From Armillaria gallica (Eukaryota; Basidiomycota; Agaricomycetes; Agaricales; Physalacriaceae), in assembly GCA_037576215.1 (NCBI GenBank), contig JBANDB010000004.1, forward strand, positions 2,542,001 to 2,606,000: a DNA stretch of 64,000 nucleotides, given 5' to 3'. Positions 21,327-34,554 of this stretch are shown here, piece after piece. The notes below the pieces were generated by a model. The model saw only the letters and a program-made list of their open reading frames with translations. It made no database searches and had not been told where the DNA came from. The stretch's first letter is position 1; each line of letters starts with the position of its first letter. A program made the translations under genes and the position numbers.

Positions 21327-24300
21327 ATGAAAGGTATCTTTGGGATCAGCAGGAGTTACCCAGCATATGCATGCCAGGTGTGGAAATTGCTCAACATAGG
21401 CCTGTGGCCACTGGAGCGGGTCATCATGGCCATATCAAAAGTTTTCCCGCATATATACTTCCCTGTTGGATCCCAGGGGAGGCTTGGGGATGAGGCTGGA
21501 GTTGGGGGTAATGATGAAGGAGTCAATACCATCCAACACATGTCCGACTTTCCTGTCAAAAGCATGTAATGCTAACACAGTTTTTAGCACGCTGCCTGTG
21601 TTTCAACCAAGGTCAATGAACATATGAAGATTTGGTGCTTTTTTGTACAACAACAAGGATAGGTTTCCATGAATTTGTGAAGGTGTCCAGTCAGTGGGAA
21701 GGGAATCCATGACTATTCTGTGAATGTTGAGATTCGTTGAGACAGGCCATGAAGATTGAAAATTGGGTCACTGAGATTTGTCCAATGTTGAAGCAAAGCA
21801 GATGGCCCTTCAGACTGCTGATGAAAGATGTCATGCAACAGCAACAATACCACTGGTGTTAGTCGCAACTCAATCTATCCACCAACGAAGGATGTCAAAT
21901 GGGTGCAGTGACACATTTGTGTCAACTGTAAATCCACCACATGAATAGAACAAAGTACACAAATCTCATTGACGAAAGATGTCAAATGAGATGGGCAATA
22001 CATTTGTGTCAACCCAAAGAAGATAAGATAGCTAGGTAGGAGTTCTCATTGTTGTATGTAGAATAGTGTGCCTGGTACTTGGTGGAAAGAGTGGAGCAAG
22101 TGAGCACAGGAGAGAGTGAGTGGTGAGCATGAGAGTGATTGACATGTCTTTCAGTGCTCTAGCTGCTTTTGGACACATGTGATGTGACAGACCAATGTGG
22201 TGTTACAGTCACTTTTTGATTTATGCCCTGCCCTGCCTGTCACTTTGCAGAGTTGGATTCTGCAAACACTTACCATGCACTGTCTGACTCTGTGATCTAC
22301 TACTATGCGCCATTTCTCAACATTATGTGCTCCCCACACATAACACCATGCACAAGCTCTCCAATGTTTCAGCCTCCTGTCACCTCCTGTTCAATCCTCT
22401 ATATCTTGGCTTTGATCTGCATGGGTCGGGCTATCTGCTTGATGTTTCATCGGCAGATTATATCTGATTCTCTCTGCATTCCAAGTCCATGGTGTGTTAT
22501 TCTCATCTCAAATGTGTTTCACCTAATGTTTGCCAGCAAATATCATTCTCACAGATATGGGCCGACACAGTGGTAAAAAGCTAGATGAGGATAACATAAG
22601 GCATAGAGGGTGGAACATAAGAGTGCATTGTTGCTTCTGCCGGTGGTGTTGTTAGCTGACTAGTGGTTAACAGAAGTGACATGGTACAATAATCAGCTCA
22701 AGCAGAAGTTTAAGGCAAAATGGATGGCAGCTGAAAGTACATGTTTCTAGGTTTTTTCAAGTTACAATGTGCTAATGGCTCCCAGTCAACAGTGGTGCTT
22801 CCCTACCTATATTGAAATGACCCAATGTCCAAATGCTGGATGAATACCTGCCACTGAACAAAATTCTCTAGTACATGCTTCATCCCGATGTACTATACAA
22901 CCATCAAAACATGCAATGCACACACATACACTTTGCCTCTCTAAATTCCTGCTCATCAGCCCTCTCCCCATTGAATCCCAAGAGTCTTGGTTTGCTAGAG
23001 TTGTCATACAGCAACCTCGATATTCTTCTGCACCCCCCCCCCCCCCCAAAGGTAAGTTAAACTTTATCTCATTGTTAATCTGATCCTCATTCTATGCAGG
23101 AATTACAAGATGTAGATATTTGATTCGAACACAATAACAGCTTTAATTTAAAACAGAACTCAGTGGATGAATATCCTCTTATTCCAGCCTGATTTGAGTA
23201 TTGTGAAAGGTCTCTTCCCAGATTAAGCCTGAGTGGAACAAGCCTGGCTGAGATTCAAAAGGAGAATGTCAATGAGCAAAGAATGATGCCCCCATCCTTT
23301 GGCATGAGATATTCATTTTGAAGTAAAGGGTATTTCACCCACCCATCATTCATGCATCCCATTTACACAACAGTAACTCTAGACATGTGATGGAATTGGA
23401 ATAGTCAATATGAATTCATCACTAAGAGCTCCAAAAAGTCTTAGTGAAGAAATCCTCCATCTCCGAGCTGATGTCCCCTCAATCTCCATTGTTTCCTATC
23501 TCCTCATCTTCAACTACATAGTCCAGCTCAATCTGACTATCTTCTGTTCAACAAATTGGAATATCAAATTGCTTTCAAAACTAAATGAGTATCCATGAAA
23601 TGGCAAGAACAACACTAATCCAAGCCTGGATACCTCTCCTCCTCGACAAGTGCCAAAATTCAAAAATGTGGGGACCTTGGTGGCACAACATGTCTTCAAT
23701 GCAGCGATCAGTGCGGTGTGCAATCCTTGCTTGGGAGTTTTTATCTCCCGAGTTCATCACTTGATAGAAGGGACAGAATCAATGGCTCGGTGAGTAAGTA
23801 TTCTCGATTCATGTCATCCCAAAGCTACTCTGATGTTCTGAGAAATAGAAAGATTTCACTCCAAGTTGAAGGATAACGTGACTTTAGGAAAGCCATAGAC
23901 AGACCATCAAAATTTCGACGGCACCTAGCCATTTTAAAACAGCATAAGATATTGATCTCAAAAGGTTTCGAGATAGGTTTTTTCATCCACCTGTCATTTG
24001 TATGCCTCATTTTGTTGATAACATCTTCAGAAATATCACAGCATCTAGAAAGCTAATACAATTTTCAACAAAAGTTACAAGAACCTCTGCAAGGTGAATG
24101 TTCAATGCCCAGGCCGATATCTGCTATTGGGCAGATTGCCAATATGATTGCCAGTATAGCCATCAGGAATGTTCCAAGTACACATGGTGGCTGTGTGATG
24201 TGGGCACTTGAGTAAACAGGTAGGTGTTCCTGGTCTAATTGTGATACACATACTGAAAGGAACATTTTTTAGATTCTATATACAAAGTGAATGGTATGGA

Positions 24301-24765
24301 TATAATACATTATGTCTGTGTAGACTAGCTATTATCAAGAAATATTGAGAAATATGTGATACAAGGCTGAAATAATCCTAGTGACCCAATGGTGAGTGGA
24401 TACTGATGCTAATGCTTAGATTACTTACCTTGGCCTCAGTGAACAAAATGATACTGAGCCCTAAACGCTGCTCCAAATAATAGATGAATGTCCCCACTGA
24501 TGATGTGAACATCACCATTCTCGAGAATGGTAAGCTCCAGTCATAGATGTAGTATTAGACCAAACTATAATGGTTATAACCATGGAGTGGTTTGGCAAAA
24601 TCATGGTTATTTACCATGCTCCCACTAGGGGAGAAAAATTGCTAGCACAGCTTGGTTTTGGCTTGGTTTGGGCCCTATTTTGCATCCATAATGAGCAGAA
24701 TTTGCCATCCATATTTTATTTATACCTTAACCTTGCAAACTGGGACTATAAAATCATAAATTTAG
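21327..24765. other. Long gene-free interval
   Basis: No open frame here has convincing codon structure, domain or splice pattern. It includes a 15-nt poly-C run (23033-23047), two related segments near 21895-22015 with the phrases GAAGGATGTCAAATG / GAAAGATGTCAAATG and CATTTGTGTCAAC, and A/T-rich DNA towards 24765. It may be decayed transposon sequence. Confidence 0.5.
23033..23047 (+). repeat. Poly-C homopolymer, 15 nt
   Basis: Fifteen consecutive C bases, interrupted by nothing, followed by AAAGGTAAG. Possible sequencing-length error site or G-quadruplex-forming run on the minus strand. Confidence 0.8.
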
Positions 24766-25138
24766 TGTTGGAGGATATCCATCCTATATACCCGTATGTT
24801 TTACTTTTGATCGTCTCTCGTTCTTACTTACTTTATATATCATACCTCCTGTCCTTCTGATCACCTATAAAGTCTCTCCATAGTTACCCACACACCTCAG
24901 TCATTCTACCATCACTGTGCCTGACTGAGGTGTGTATATACCTTACGATATCTATCACTATTACTCACATTCCTTCATAGCTTTTACTTATATCCTTATT
25001 CTATTAGATTATGTGGCCCCGTTGCCCATAATTCAGTTGAAAAGGATATGCAGTGAATAACAACTCAACTTTGAACACTTATACATCTCCACTGTCCTCA
25101 CTACCATCTCCTCACCATCGTTGTCAAACCCCTAAACA
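24766..25138 (+). repeat. Probable 5' LTR and leader of a Ty1/copia element
   Basis: Copia LTRs commonly begin TGTTGGA, and TGTTGGAGGATATCC starts here. TATA-like boxes (TTTATATAT near 24831; CTATAAAG near 24865) follow, and the gag start codon lies at 25139. The right LTR boundary cannot be fixed because the 3' LTR is outside the window. Confidence 0.45.
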
Positions 25139-28100
25139 TGTCATCAAATGCAACTGGAGTCACCATACTCCCAGATACCAACAGTCACTTCAATGGGAAG
25201 AATTACGCTGATGAGCCTCCAGGCTCTGTATGCTCAGAATTTGTGGATTTTGCCTGCTAATTAATGCTACTATCCCTTCAACAGCCTTTCAGCAAACCAA
25301 TGATTGCACGCACACTGATACCACTTTTATCCTACAGCAACCACTCCTTACATGCTTTGTTATCCATCCCATCTTGCCACACATCATAATTGCCATACTT
25401 CATCATGGCAAGGCACCTTCAATTGACAATCATCCCAATACAGAATTGACACATCACTCAGAAGCACCTAGTTGATGCACTCATTGATCACTTAATGAAA
25501 ATGATGTGATTGGTGTGAGTACCCTCCCAGCTATGGCAATTGCAGCTACGGCAACTACAGACCATGTTTACTAAGGCTGTTACTTCACCAAGGCCTCAAG
25601 AAAATGTTATCCCACATGTACTCCTCAGCACGATGACTATCGCTCAAGTAATCCGCAGCTAAACAGCACCTAATGATCTATGCATTGCTCAACAACCCCA
25701 TATGGTTCACATCCATATGTGGCAATGTCAATGAGTTGCTGTTACTTTAAAAGACTAAGGACCATATGTTACCTATGACTTTTTACAAAGTTAAGGCCTT
25801 ACAGCCTTACTAAGTCTCGCATATTTACTCTATTTATAAATTCATACTTGTAGTATAAAAACTAGCTAGAAAACGTAGTTACAGGGCAGTTCATCTCTAG
25901 TTGACCCCAGACTATGTCAATTATCGTCATGCACTAGTCTATCGCCAGTAAACCACGTCTATTCCCCATTCTATAGTAATATACAGTTTACCCCAGCATA
26001 TTCTCGATTGCACATCGACTCTTGAGCTCACCAGAGTTATCCCACAGTTTTTAACTGTGAAGAGTCCTTCGTTACGTGCTCTTCACTCTTAACACTATTG
26101 GTGCATGCTCATACTGTGCCAATACGTGATCGCCGTGCTATACCTCGCCCCTGTTATCTTTTATAGGCCGTCATTGTTTCACTTTCACACCATTGGAGTT
26201 TTTACAGTTTCCCTTTCACCATTGTTATCGTTGCCCACTTGGGTAGTCTCAGAGCAGACTTAGGATCAGTTTCAGCCAGTTTTCGTATAGTATCAGTCCC
26301 TCGAGTGGACTTGAAGGTTAGTTTGACATAGGATAGGATCATTTCAGTACCAGACAAGTTTTGACATCAACTCAGCACCCTCGCATTGTATAGGACCAGT
26401 ACCACCACTAGTTTTCATAGTTCCACATTTTCTCTCACCAGCCCACCCTCAGCACCTCGTTCCACGTTTATTTCACCACTTGCAGTCCCCACGCCGTTTT
26501 CTCATCACCTTGCTCACCCATAGACTATTGCCAACTGTTTAGCCTATTCTCCATCGTTCACCCCGCTCCAATTACCATTGAGTGACATTTTCTAGTCTCG
26601 CAGCACGATTTCTCATATGGATTCGTGGTATTCACATCATACCTGTTTTCATTTCCTCTCACTTTGAGAGAACCCTACTGGCTTATAGCCTTCGCATCTA
26701 GTACTCAACTACCAAGCAGTACTACTTTGCAGACTTAAAGTCACAGTGTATTCTTGCATATAGAGGAATTGTTCTACTGCATGGAGGTGCCCCAAACCAC
26801 TCACAAACACAATTGCCTTGATTGCTGTGTTACTACGTTAATTACCCAATCTCATTTCAAGTTGGTGTTGTCATTGCCACGAAAGTCTTAGGCCCATCAA
26901 TGCCTCGTGGAAACTCCAGCTTACAGAATTGCTAAAGGGAAAGAGTTTGTGGGGATACATTGAAGGAACAATACCCTGCCCAGCTGCTCCTACAACCTCC
27001 ATGAGTGGACCTACCACTATACCCTTACCACCTGATCCCACACCCATTTATTCATTGAGCCCATCCCGAGACGAGTGGAACTTTCATGACCAGCTTGCAC
27101 ATTCGCACACTGTCCTCAATGTCCTTGATCCCATTGGCTTAGGAGTGAGGACCAATGGGACAGCAAAGGAATGCTGGGACTCTATAACAGCTGAGCATGC
27201 TAAAAAGACTGACATGGCTTTGTCTGAGGCTGAGACGGTGCTCAATGCCCTCAAGTTCAATGGGAATAGTGACATTGACATGCATGTTGCTGAACTTTGT
27301 ACTTGACAAAGAGTGGTGAATGACCTTAGCACTACTGCAATGAGTGACCAAGCATTCCATGGAATTATCATTTGTTCCATCCTACCTACAGACAACTGGA
27401 TGCCTATCCCCCCCAGCTTGTATCAGTTACCAACCTTGATGGACATCATATCCCACCTCCAAATTCATGCTGCTACCTTGCACACTGCAGGGAAAGGTCC
27501 TATGCAGTCTCAGGCACTTGTGGCTGGATCTCATACCCCTACCCATGGCTGCAAGGCTTGCAATAAGACCAGGCACACCACAGAAAATTGCTACTGGCCA
27601 GGGGGATGAAAGGAGGGACAGTTTCCTCTGAATTTTGGCTGTCAATGTCAAGCCAATCATGCCAATGCTGGTAGTGGAGGTATGGCTGATAATGTCAGGC
27701 ACTTTGGCCCCACCACATGTGCTGCCTCGATTGAGGAGGATAGTGATGAATGTGGGGTGTCTATCGAAGATGGGGATACTGGTGAATGAATCTTTGAGTG
27801 GAATGGCACTCGCTCTTTTTGGAGATGGGATGAGCCTGAAGATAGTGATTCTGAGTCTTTCATGATGATGGATATGGTGTTTACCTCTTACTTTGAATGA
27901 GTCAACATGCCTGATACAGAGTTCTCCAGCCTCTGGGATGAAACCGATGATGAGATGCCTGTTCTACAAGATGTCGACATGGAATCTGATGTTGAGGATG
28001 AGTCTGAACAACCAGCCGAGCAAATTGATAGTGATATCATCATTGAGGGGGTCATAGTCAATGGTGAGACTGCAGATAGGGCATATGTTACCACGACATT

Positions 28101-28640
28101 TGAAGGACAGACACTAGCTGTTACACTCACCTTTATGGATTCAGGAGCAAGTGATTTCTTCTTCAAAAACAAGGAAGACTTCACTGAATATATGCCTGTA
28201 GCATTCTGAACAGGGACTTCAGCAGTGGAGGTGATGGGCCAATTTGAGATTCTGGGCAGAGGCACCATGTCAAAGACCTTTGTATATGAAAGGAAACAGA
28301 TCAAACTTACCTTCAAGAACATGTTACACTCCCCTTCCCTGGCAGCAAACTTGATCTCCATCAGTGCCCTCGATAAAGCTGGCTCACTACGGTTTTTGCA
28401 GATGGGAAAGCCATGGTGAAGGACAAGTCAGGCAATGAATTATTTGTTGGTCATGGCTCCAAGGGGATGTACGTACTTGAATCCATCCCTACACCCCAAG
28501 CTATGTTGTCTCAAGCTACTGCCATACCACTCTCTGAATGGCATTGTTGTTTTGTCCATATGAGCCTCAAGACGATTGAAGAGATGGCATCTAAAGGTCT
28601 TGTTGACAGCCTAGTCAATAGAATATATCAAAGTTAGTCA
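25139..28640 (+). pseudogene. Ty1/copia Gag-protease-pre-integrase, interrupted by solo LTR 25209-26899
   Basis: The start codon at 25139 opens a Gag that reads SHFNGKNYA up to the solo LTR and resumes at 26904. With the LTR and one duplication copy removed, the join is NYA-SWKLQLTELLKGKSLWGYI, a typical copia Gag. A Cys/His cluster (CKACNKTRHTTENC) lies at ~27552-27593. The aspartic protease active site DSGAS is at ~28138. A GAG-pre-integrase block (WHCCFVHMSLKTIEEMASKG) ends at ~28600. Stops at 27304, 27607 and 28207 are all TGA; at least one frameshift follows 28400. The reading stops where the KDZ inverted repeat begins. The same kind of element resumes at 62357. Not functional. Confidence 0.85.
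25209..26899 (+). repeat. Solo LTR (1,691 bp), copy 3 of the TGATGAGCC family, target duplication ACGC/ATGC
   Basis: It starts TGATGAGCC and ends GGCCCATCA. Flanks are ACGC (25205-25208) and ATGC (26900-26903), identical apart from one C-to-T change at a CpG. It is inserted in copia gag, whose frame is restored by removing it. It has the fewest CpGs of the three copies, so it is probably the oldest. Confidence 0.9.
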
Positions 28641-28668
28641 ATTGACTGATCTCTGTGATATGTCCAGG

Positions 28669-29400
28669 CAGTCAATTGACTGGTCACCCATTTATAGTAC
28701 TCAATGCTGTCACTCTCCCTGGGGACTGTTACAGCTTGTCATGGCCCTCCCTCATGCTTGCTGGGGCACTGCTACACATTCACTGCTGGTCACCAGGGGC
28801 ACACGTTTGCTTGCTCATTGTGGGCACTTAATTTCTATTTTTAAATCAGTCATCAAATAGCCTCATTTTGTAATACTTTTTTTATGACATCATTTCCTGG
28901 GGGGGTAGGGATCATTCCATACATTATCAGGTGCACCCTTCTGCCTGTTGGGAGCAGGATTCATTCCCTTTTTGGAATTTTTTTTTCAAGCTTGTTTTTG
29001 GTGTGGCTGCCAAATCCATTAGGAGAGAGGGTGAAAAAAATTTTCTACCTCTATTACATGCTAATATATGTACAGAACAATGCTACATACTTTCTGTGGC
29101 GCTCAACAATATTAGAGGATGGATGCAGACAATGAAAAAAGCAGGATGATGTTTGGCTACCAATCTGGCAATTCAGTCCCATCTGGCACCCAGCAATATC
29201 CAGGCCTCCTTTCTGCTGTGAAAATGGCTTTTTCTCATTTTGGGGGTAAGGATTTTTTTGCCTTCCTCTAATCTATATTAGATAATACCATAATAGATAC
29301 TTTTCATGCCAGTTGACACTGGGTAGAGGCTGGATGCAGGTGATAACTGTAGCATGATGACCTTCAGCATCCGAACTGGCAGTCGAGCCAAATCCGGCAG
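28669..29400 (+). repeat. Left terminal inverted repeat of the KDZ element
   Basis: The first ~500 bp are close to a perfect inverted match of 61855-62356, with similarity fading to ~29400. The outermost AGTCAATTGACT is itself a palindrome. It includes a G-run (GGGGGGGTAGGG near 28899). Confidence 0.85.
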
Positions 29401-30239
29401 CACACACTTACAAACCACTCTCGAAAGTATGCCGGAAACATCGTAACAATAGCTTTAATTTACCAGGGAATATCCTTTATACATTCAATGAAGTGATGCA
29501 GCAGATACCAGGGCTCAATGCAACATTTTCTCACTTGGATACCCTTCTGTGGGGTGTGGGATTTATCATTGGATTGTTACCTGATCTCGCAGTAAAACAC
29601 TCCACTACCAATGATTGTCCCCAAAACTCACATTCAAATTGTCTCTCATTGCAACATTACAAATAACTGTATTACCAGCATTACGAGGCGTTTTTTACAC
29701 ACCCTCCACCAACTCTAGAGCTTCAATTTCCTCCCTCATACCCTCCCTCCATACCCTTGCCATTGTGTTGCTCTCACCAGCCTTGCCTAGCTTGCACTGG
29801 CACCCACTATTGAGGCCTTGTTGTGTATGCGGCTCGTTCACTGCTGTCTTGACAATAATTACAAAGGGCTTGGCTTGCACATGGCACAGCCAGCTAGTAT
29901 TAGGATCTGCAGTAGCAATATTGATGAGGAGCTCACTGTCAAATCAATCAGCAGTAGGCCTACAATCCATGCAGACAGCACTCACCAGACAATGGTCTCA
30001 TCAAGGAAAAGTGTTTTAGGCATCTTTCGGCTGTAAGAGCCCACACCACTGACCAGTAGTGTGCAAGTTCATGATGGTAGTAAGATAAGAACTGATACTG
30101 GTCAGGTGATTTGTACTGCCTTAGTAAACTAAATGTGAAGTTCAAATCTTTAATAAATGCATCTTTATCATACAAAAAATATATAATAATGGCTTGAGCC
30201 TTGAACACTCGCCAACGACCATGAACTAACAAACTAAGC

Positions 30240-32943
30240 TCATAAAAAATGTCCTAAAACAAAGTCAACATCTTCTATGGCTTTCAGACATTCCTCATGA
30301 GCATATTTAGCAGTGGCAATGCCACAATGTCCCTCTTCCTTTGTTCCTTTCAAAGTCCATTCCCAGAAACACAACGCCGCCATGATGCTTACCCACCCAT
30401 TTGCACCTGGCATTCTAAGAGCCTCCCAACTTCCCTCTGACTTCGTGTCTGGGCATCCGTCTTCATCTATCAACAGCATTGTGCCTGACTCATCCCGCAG
30501 CTGGAAATCTGGCTGCAGCTGAGCCCACCACATCCAAAATTTTGTCTCAAAGTCCTTGACCGGGTCCACACCACTCTGCACAGCCTGTAGATGAAAGTAA
30601 TTGGTTCGTCCTTGATTGATCCAGTCACCAACAGGCTTGGTACAATCTGCAGCACTCAGTTTACCACCGTCATTCCAGCAATCCTTGTGCACTTGAAACT
30701 GGATCCATTTCTCCACCAGTCAAAGCAACAGCACTGATACCTCCTCATGCCTGAAAAGCTTGATGGCATTGACTGCCCACTTAGGTGCTGTCGAGGGAAG
30801 TTGCAATTTGGGTGGCTTGTTCATTCCCAGTGAGGTAGGATGGCTAGATGAATCCAGCATAGTTTTTCCTTGAGCTTTGGTCCTCAATCCTTGGGTGTTC
30901 CTTGTACCTGAAAAACCATAGAAATCAATGCAAGGATTTGCTGAACATGGTCGATCATGCACCTATTTGCGATCGCTCGGCCCTGCCTTGAAGAGTAGTT
31001 AGTTGATTTCTTAGAACCATCTGTGCTGCCACTAAGCTCTTCATGTGGCTGCTTTTCCTTTTGACACTGCAGCTCTTCATGATCCTCCAACTCATCTGCA
31101 ACCCTCTTCTTCCCTGACAATGGTTTGACAACCTCTTATGGCGTGACAGAGTTTGCCCTGGACACAGCAGGTAATGGGGGTCTTGACATACTTGGCGAGC
31201 CGGCTCTCAACATGACCAGCAACACTGGAGGACTTGCAGCAGACCCTAGATCTGGATTTCCAGGTGGAACATGACTTGCAGGGGAATGTGGTGAAGTTGG
31301 TTGAGATTCAGTTGGTAGTGGTACTTTTCCGGTAAGTGTCGCCGATTCTAGCATGATGGCAGCATGATTTTCTGGTTCTGGAACTGGAGGTACTGCAGGT
31401 GCCACAGACGAGCCTGTTGTTGGCTCTGTCGGGAGTTCTGGCTCTTTCATCACCTCCACTGGTTTTGTTGCCAAGGCTTTGTCTGCAGATTTCCATCGTC
31501 TCACCTGCCCTCTGAGCCTGTATTCTTCTTGAGCATATCTGGCATCTTCTTGACAGGGGGCTCCCTCAATGGTTTCTTCTTTTTGGATGAAGCCTTTGTT
31601 GCTGCTGGCATCTCCTCTGAACCCCCAGCAGCATTGAACAACTCCCCCTCAATGGCATGCAGTGTGACTCCATTGACTTCTGAGGTGAACCCAATGCTTT
31701 CGAGGGTAGGTGTATTGGCTGGAAGTGCTTGTTCTCAGCACATCTCAATGGCTATGGCATAGCTTAGTCCATTGTGCTCATTCTATACTACATAACCACT
31801 CACTGAAGCACTTCTTGATGAAATTACCATAAAATGGTAATATGAATCTCTTGAAATTCACCTGCTCAGCCTCAACGAAGGTCTGTTTCAGAACCAAGTG
31901 TTTTTCCACCATGGAATTTTTTCTGTAGCATTAGCAACCTCCTCTCCCAAAGTTCACAGGACACATACAATGCAATATGGGGGCATCCGCTATCTGCTGG
32001 CTGTGGCCCAGCTACATATACTGACACAACAAAACCTGTCGCTTCCCCAACAACATCTATTAACAGCTTCAAGATGCTCGGAAGGTGTTTCAAACACCTA
32101 ACAAAGCATCAATTAGCAAGGTAGTCATATCATAGGTGATTCAATTATACACACTCTTGCAAATCCTTGGGATCCTTCGATATTGGCACCTTCAACTTCT
32201 CCTCATACTCTTTTATCACCACTTCATGCTCCTCCACTGCCAATTCCTCCCAAGCTGACTTCTCACTAGTAGAAAATTCACGGTACATCTTGCTCTTGAA
32301 CGATTGATATGAGGCTGCACACTGTGAAGGCTTCATTGACCTCCTTTGTATTGGCCTTGAACCACAAATTGAATGCTTGGGGCTTATGAGGCTTTGAGAG
32401 CCCAACACCTGTCAGATGATGCAGAATCATAGTCCAGGGATTATCCACACCAGTGTCTCTGGCGGACATGTCACATTGTTTGGAGAACTGGTAGCACAGC
32501 CAGCGTCGTATTTGCTAGAGAAGTCAAAGGTTAGCATTCACGTCATCCATCACGTTGGCAAATGCACACTAACAACACGCTTTGATTTCAGCATCTATTG
32601 TGACTGTGACTTACCTCAGCTCAATACTTCAAAGTCTTGCGATCCTCCTAGTACTTGTTCATCTGCTTCTTGTATTCTACAAACATCAGGCTATCTTCAT
32701 CTGGCATCAGTATTTCTGGATCAGGTGCATCATTGTTGATGCAGGCAAGATGCTCAGATGATGGCTTGACATTGTGGGTCAAGGTAATTGGAAATCTTTT
32801 GAGATAGTGCCATACCACATCTGCAATGTATTCTGCAGTGTGCACCTCCTCCACAGCCTTGATATACCCTTCAATGTGTTGGATCAAGAATTCTTGACAT
32901 GAGCCATGAAAAGCTCCAGGATTGACCATGGTGTGGATCTATT
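30240..32943 (-). pseudogene. Gene Z: KDZ cargo, uncharacterised multi-exon Agaricomycete protein, decayed
   Basis: Minus-strand blocks in order: 32929-32648 (FHGSCQEFLIQHIEGY...YLKRFPI); 32410-32145 in two frames, with a box-like helical segment (KPHKPQAFNLWFKAN, then EKSAWEELAVEEHE); 32093-31872 (LPSILKLLIDVVGEATGF, AGPQPADSG); a Pro/Ser/Thr-rich linker (31504-31136); and a C-terminal block (30716-30240) rich in Trp (WMWWAQLQPDF, WVSIMAALCFWEW). Order and motifs fit a family I know only as hypothetical, repeated in mushroom genomes near KDZ elements. Several frame changes cannot all be explained by introns, so it is probably dead. Function unknown. Confidence 0.55.
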
Positions 32944-33503
32944 GTGCCAATATTGAGCTAGTGGGAGGATGAGGACAAGATCTCTTACCTTTGAATACTT
33001 GGTTTGGCTGAAAAATGTGTCTGTCAGAGCGACTGTTAAATCGGGTGAGCAATTTATCCTTTTTCCTTTGTCTCTTGTTTTTCTTTTTCTTTTTATTATT
33101 TAACTACTTTAATAACCCTGCTCCTCCTAGGTTTATTTTGCAAAGGCAGGCAGAGCTCCTATGTTCCTGATGGCTGGCACCTCATGGAGACTATATCCAA
33201 CAAATAGCCTTCTCGTCAGGATTCAGCATGCTATGTCGTCTACTCCTCCTTCATCGCCTAGCTTGTTTCATCCTTCCACTTGTTCTTCGAGCTGGCAGTC
33301 CTCTCATGCACCAAAGTCTAGTCAGTGCTTTTAACCTCATAGCTGACAAGTCCTGACTCCTTCCATGTAGCCCAGTATTACCAATGTGAGCTGATATTTT
33401 CCAGAACTTTTCTTGATGACGAGACTGAGGAAGAGCTTGGTAAGCGCATCTCATTCAAATTCACAACACATTGGTCTACTTATTCTAATGAACTTCATTC
33501 AGA

Positions 33504-34266
33504 TGATGACAGTGCCATAACAATGACAATGACAACCACTACCACCATAACTGTAGTCAATTCGCCCAGTCGTGCAACCACTCCCAGGTTTCAACCCCCC
33601 TCACCCACTCTGATGATGCCTGAGATGAACTGCCATTCAGCTTATACATTGACACTGAGCTATCCCCCTCTCTTGCCAACTAAATTGCACCAGAGCCCAG
33701 CCCCATCTGCCCAGTTTGATCAACCATTGCTCACAAAATCCCCTGTTTTGAGTGTTCAAGCTGGAAACTCCAGGACCAAGAGTAAAGGTAAAGCTGAGCA
33801 GCCATCCACCTCAAAACTCAGCTACCATATCCCTCACCCAGATGAGCTCCCCCACCCTGGCCACATTTTTCTGGCCAAAGAAATGGCACATTGTAACTGT
33901 TGGCCAGGACATTGGCATCTTCTTGAGCTGGTGCATATCACAGCGTTCTCATATCTGTGTTGAGTTTGACACAGGTATAGGTTAGATGCAAAGGCATGCA
34001 TCCGAGGTGTTACTGACAATTGTCACATCACACAGCCTACGTATGCCCAGACACTCAAGGAATATCGCTGGCAGTATGACACTGGAAAGATTGAAATCGT
34101 CCTCCTTCCAGGATCTGAGTGGGTGAATGCAGCATCTTTGGAGGATGAGTATGGTCAGTTGGATTACAATGAGGAGGTTGAGCAGGCCCTCTGTGAAGCA
34201 GAAGCCTGTGCTGTAGCTGAGCAAGCCTACAGAAGTGCAATGGAAACACATGGATATAAAGTTTAA
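33504..34266 (+). pseudogene. Protein with RNase H1 N-terminal (viroplasmin-like) domain, frameshifted
   Basis: The N-terminal ~110 residues are Ser/Thr/Pro-rich and begin after a run of Met/Thr. At ~33880 the frame must shift by one to read KKWHIVTVGQDIGIFLSW, the signature opening of the small RNase H1 N-terminal / caulimovirus-viroplasmin-like fold that binds RNA-DNA hybrids. A further shift is needed near 33960 to reach the C-terminal helical part (YAQTLKEYRWQYDTGKIEI...LPGSEW), ending at 34266. Such stand-alone proteins are common in mushroom genomes. It lies between gene Z and the TET/JBP gene on the other strand, so it is probably KDZ cargo. Confidence 0.5.
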
Positions 34267-34554
34267 CCTCTTGTAGTACCATTACACATAGACCTGTCAA
34301 ATTACTGACTACACCCAACTCAAATGTTTATTACTCCTCCTCACATGCATGGCTGATCTGTCAATGTAAAACAAACAGTTTCTGCCCTGTGTATGTAAAC
34401 CAATTTTATTCTGCCCTCTTGCTATTTAAATCCTGCCTGAGAGATCTATGGAAAATGAGCTGCTCTAACCCACTGATGCACAAAATTGAATGCCAAACCT
34501 TTTTTTCCTCCGACGAGCTCTCTCCTTTTCCGCGAGCTCCAATTTTTTGGAAGC

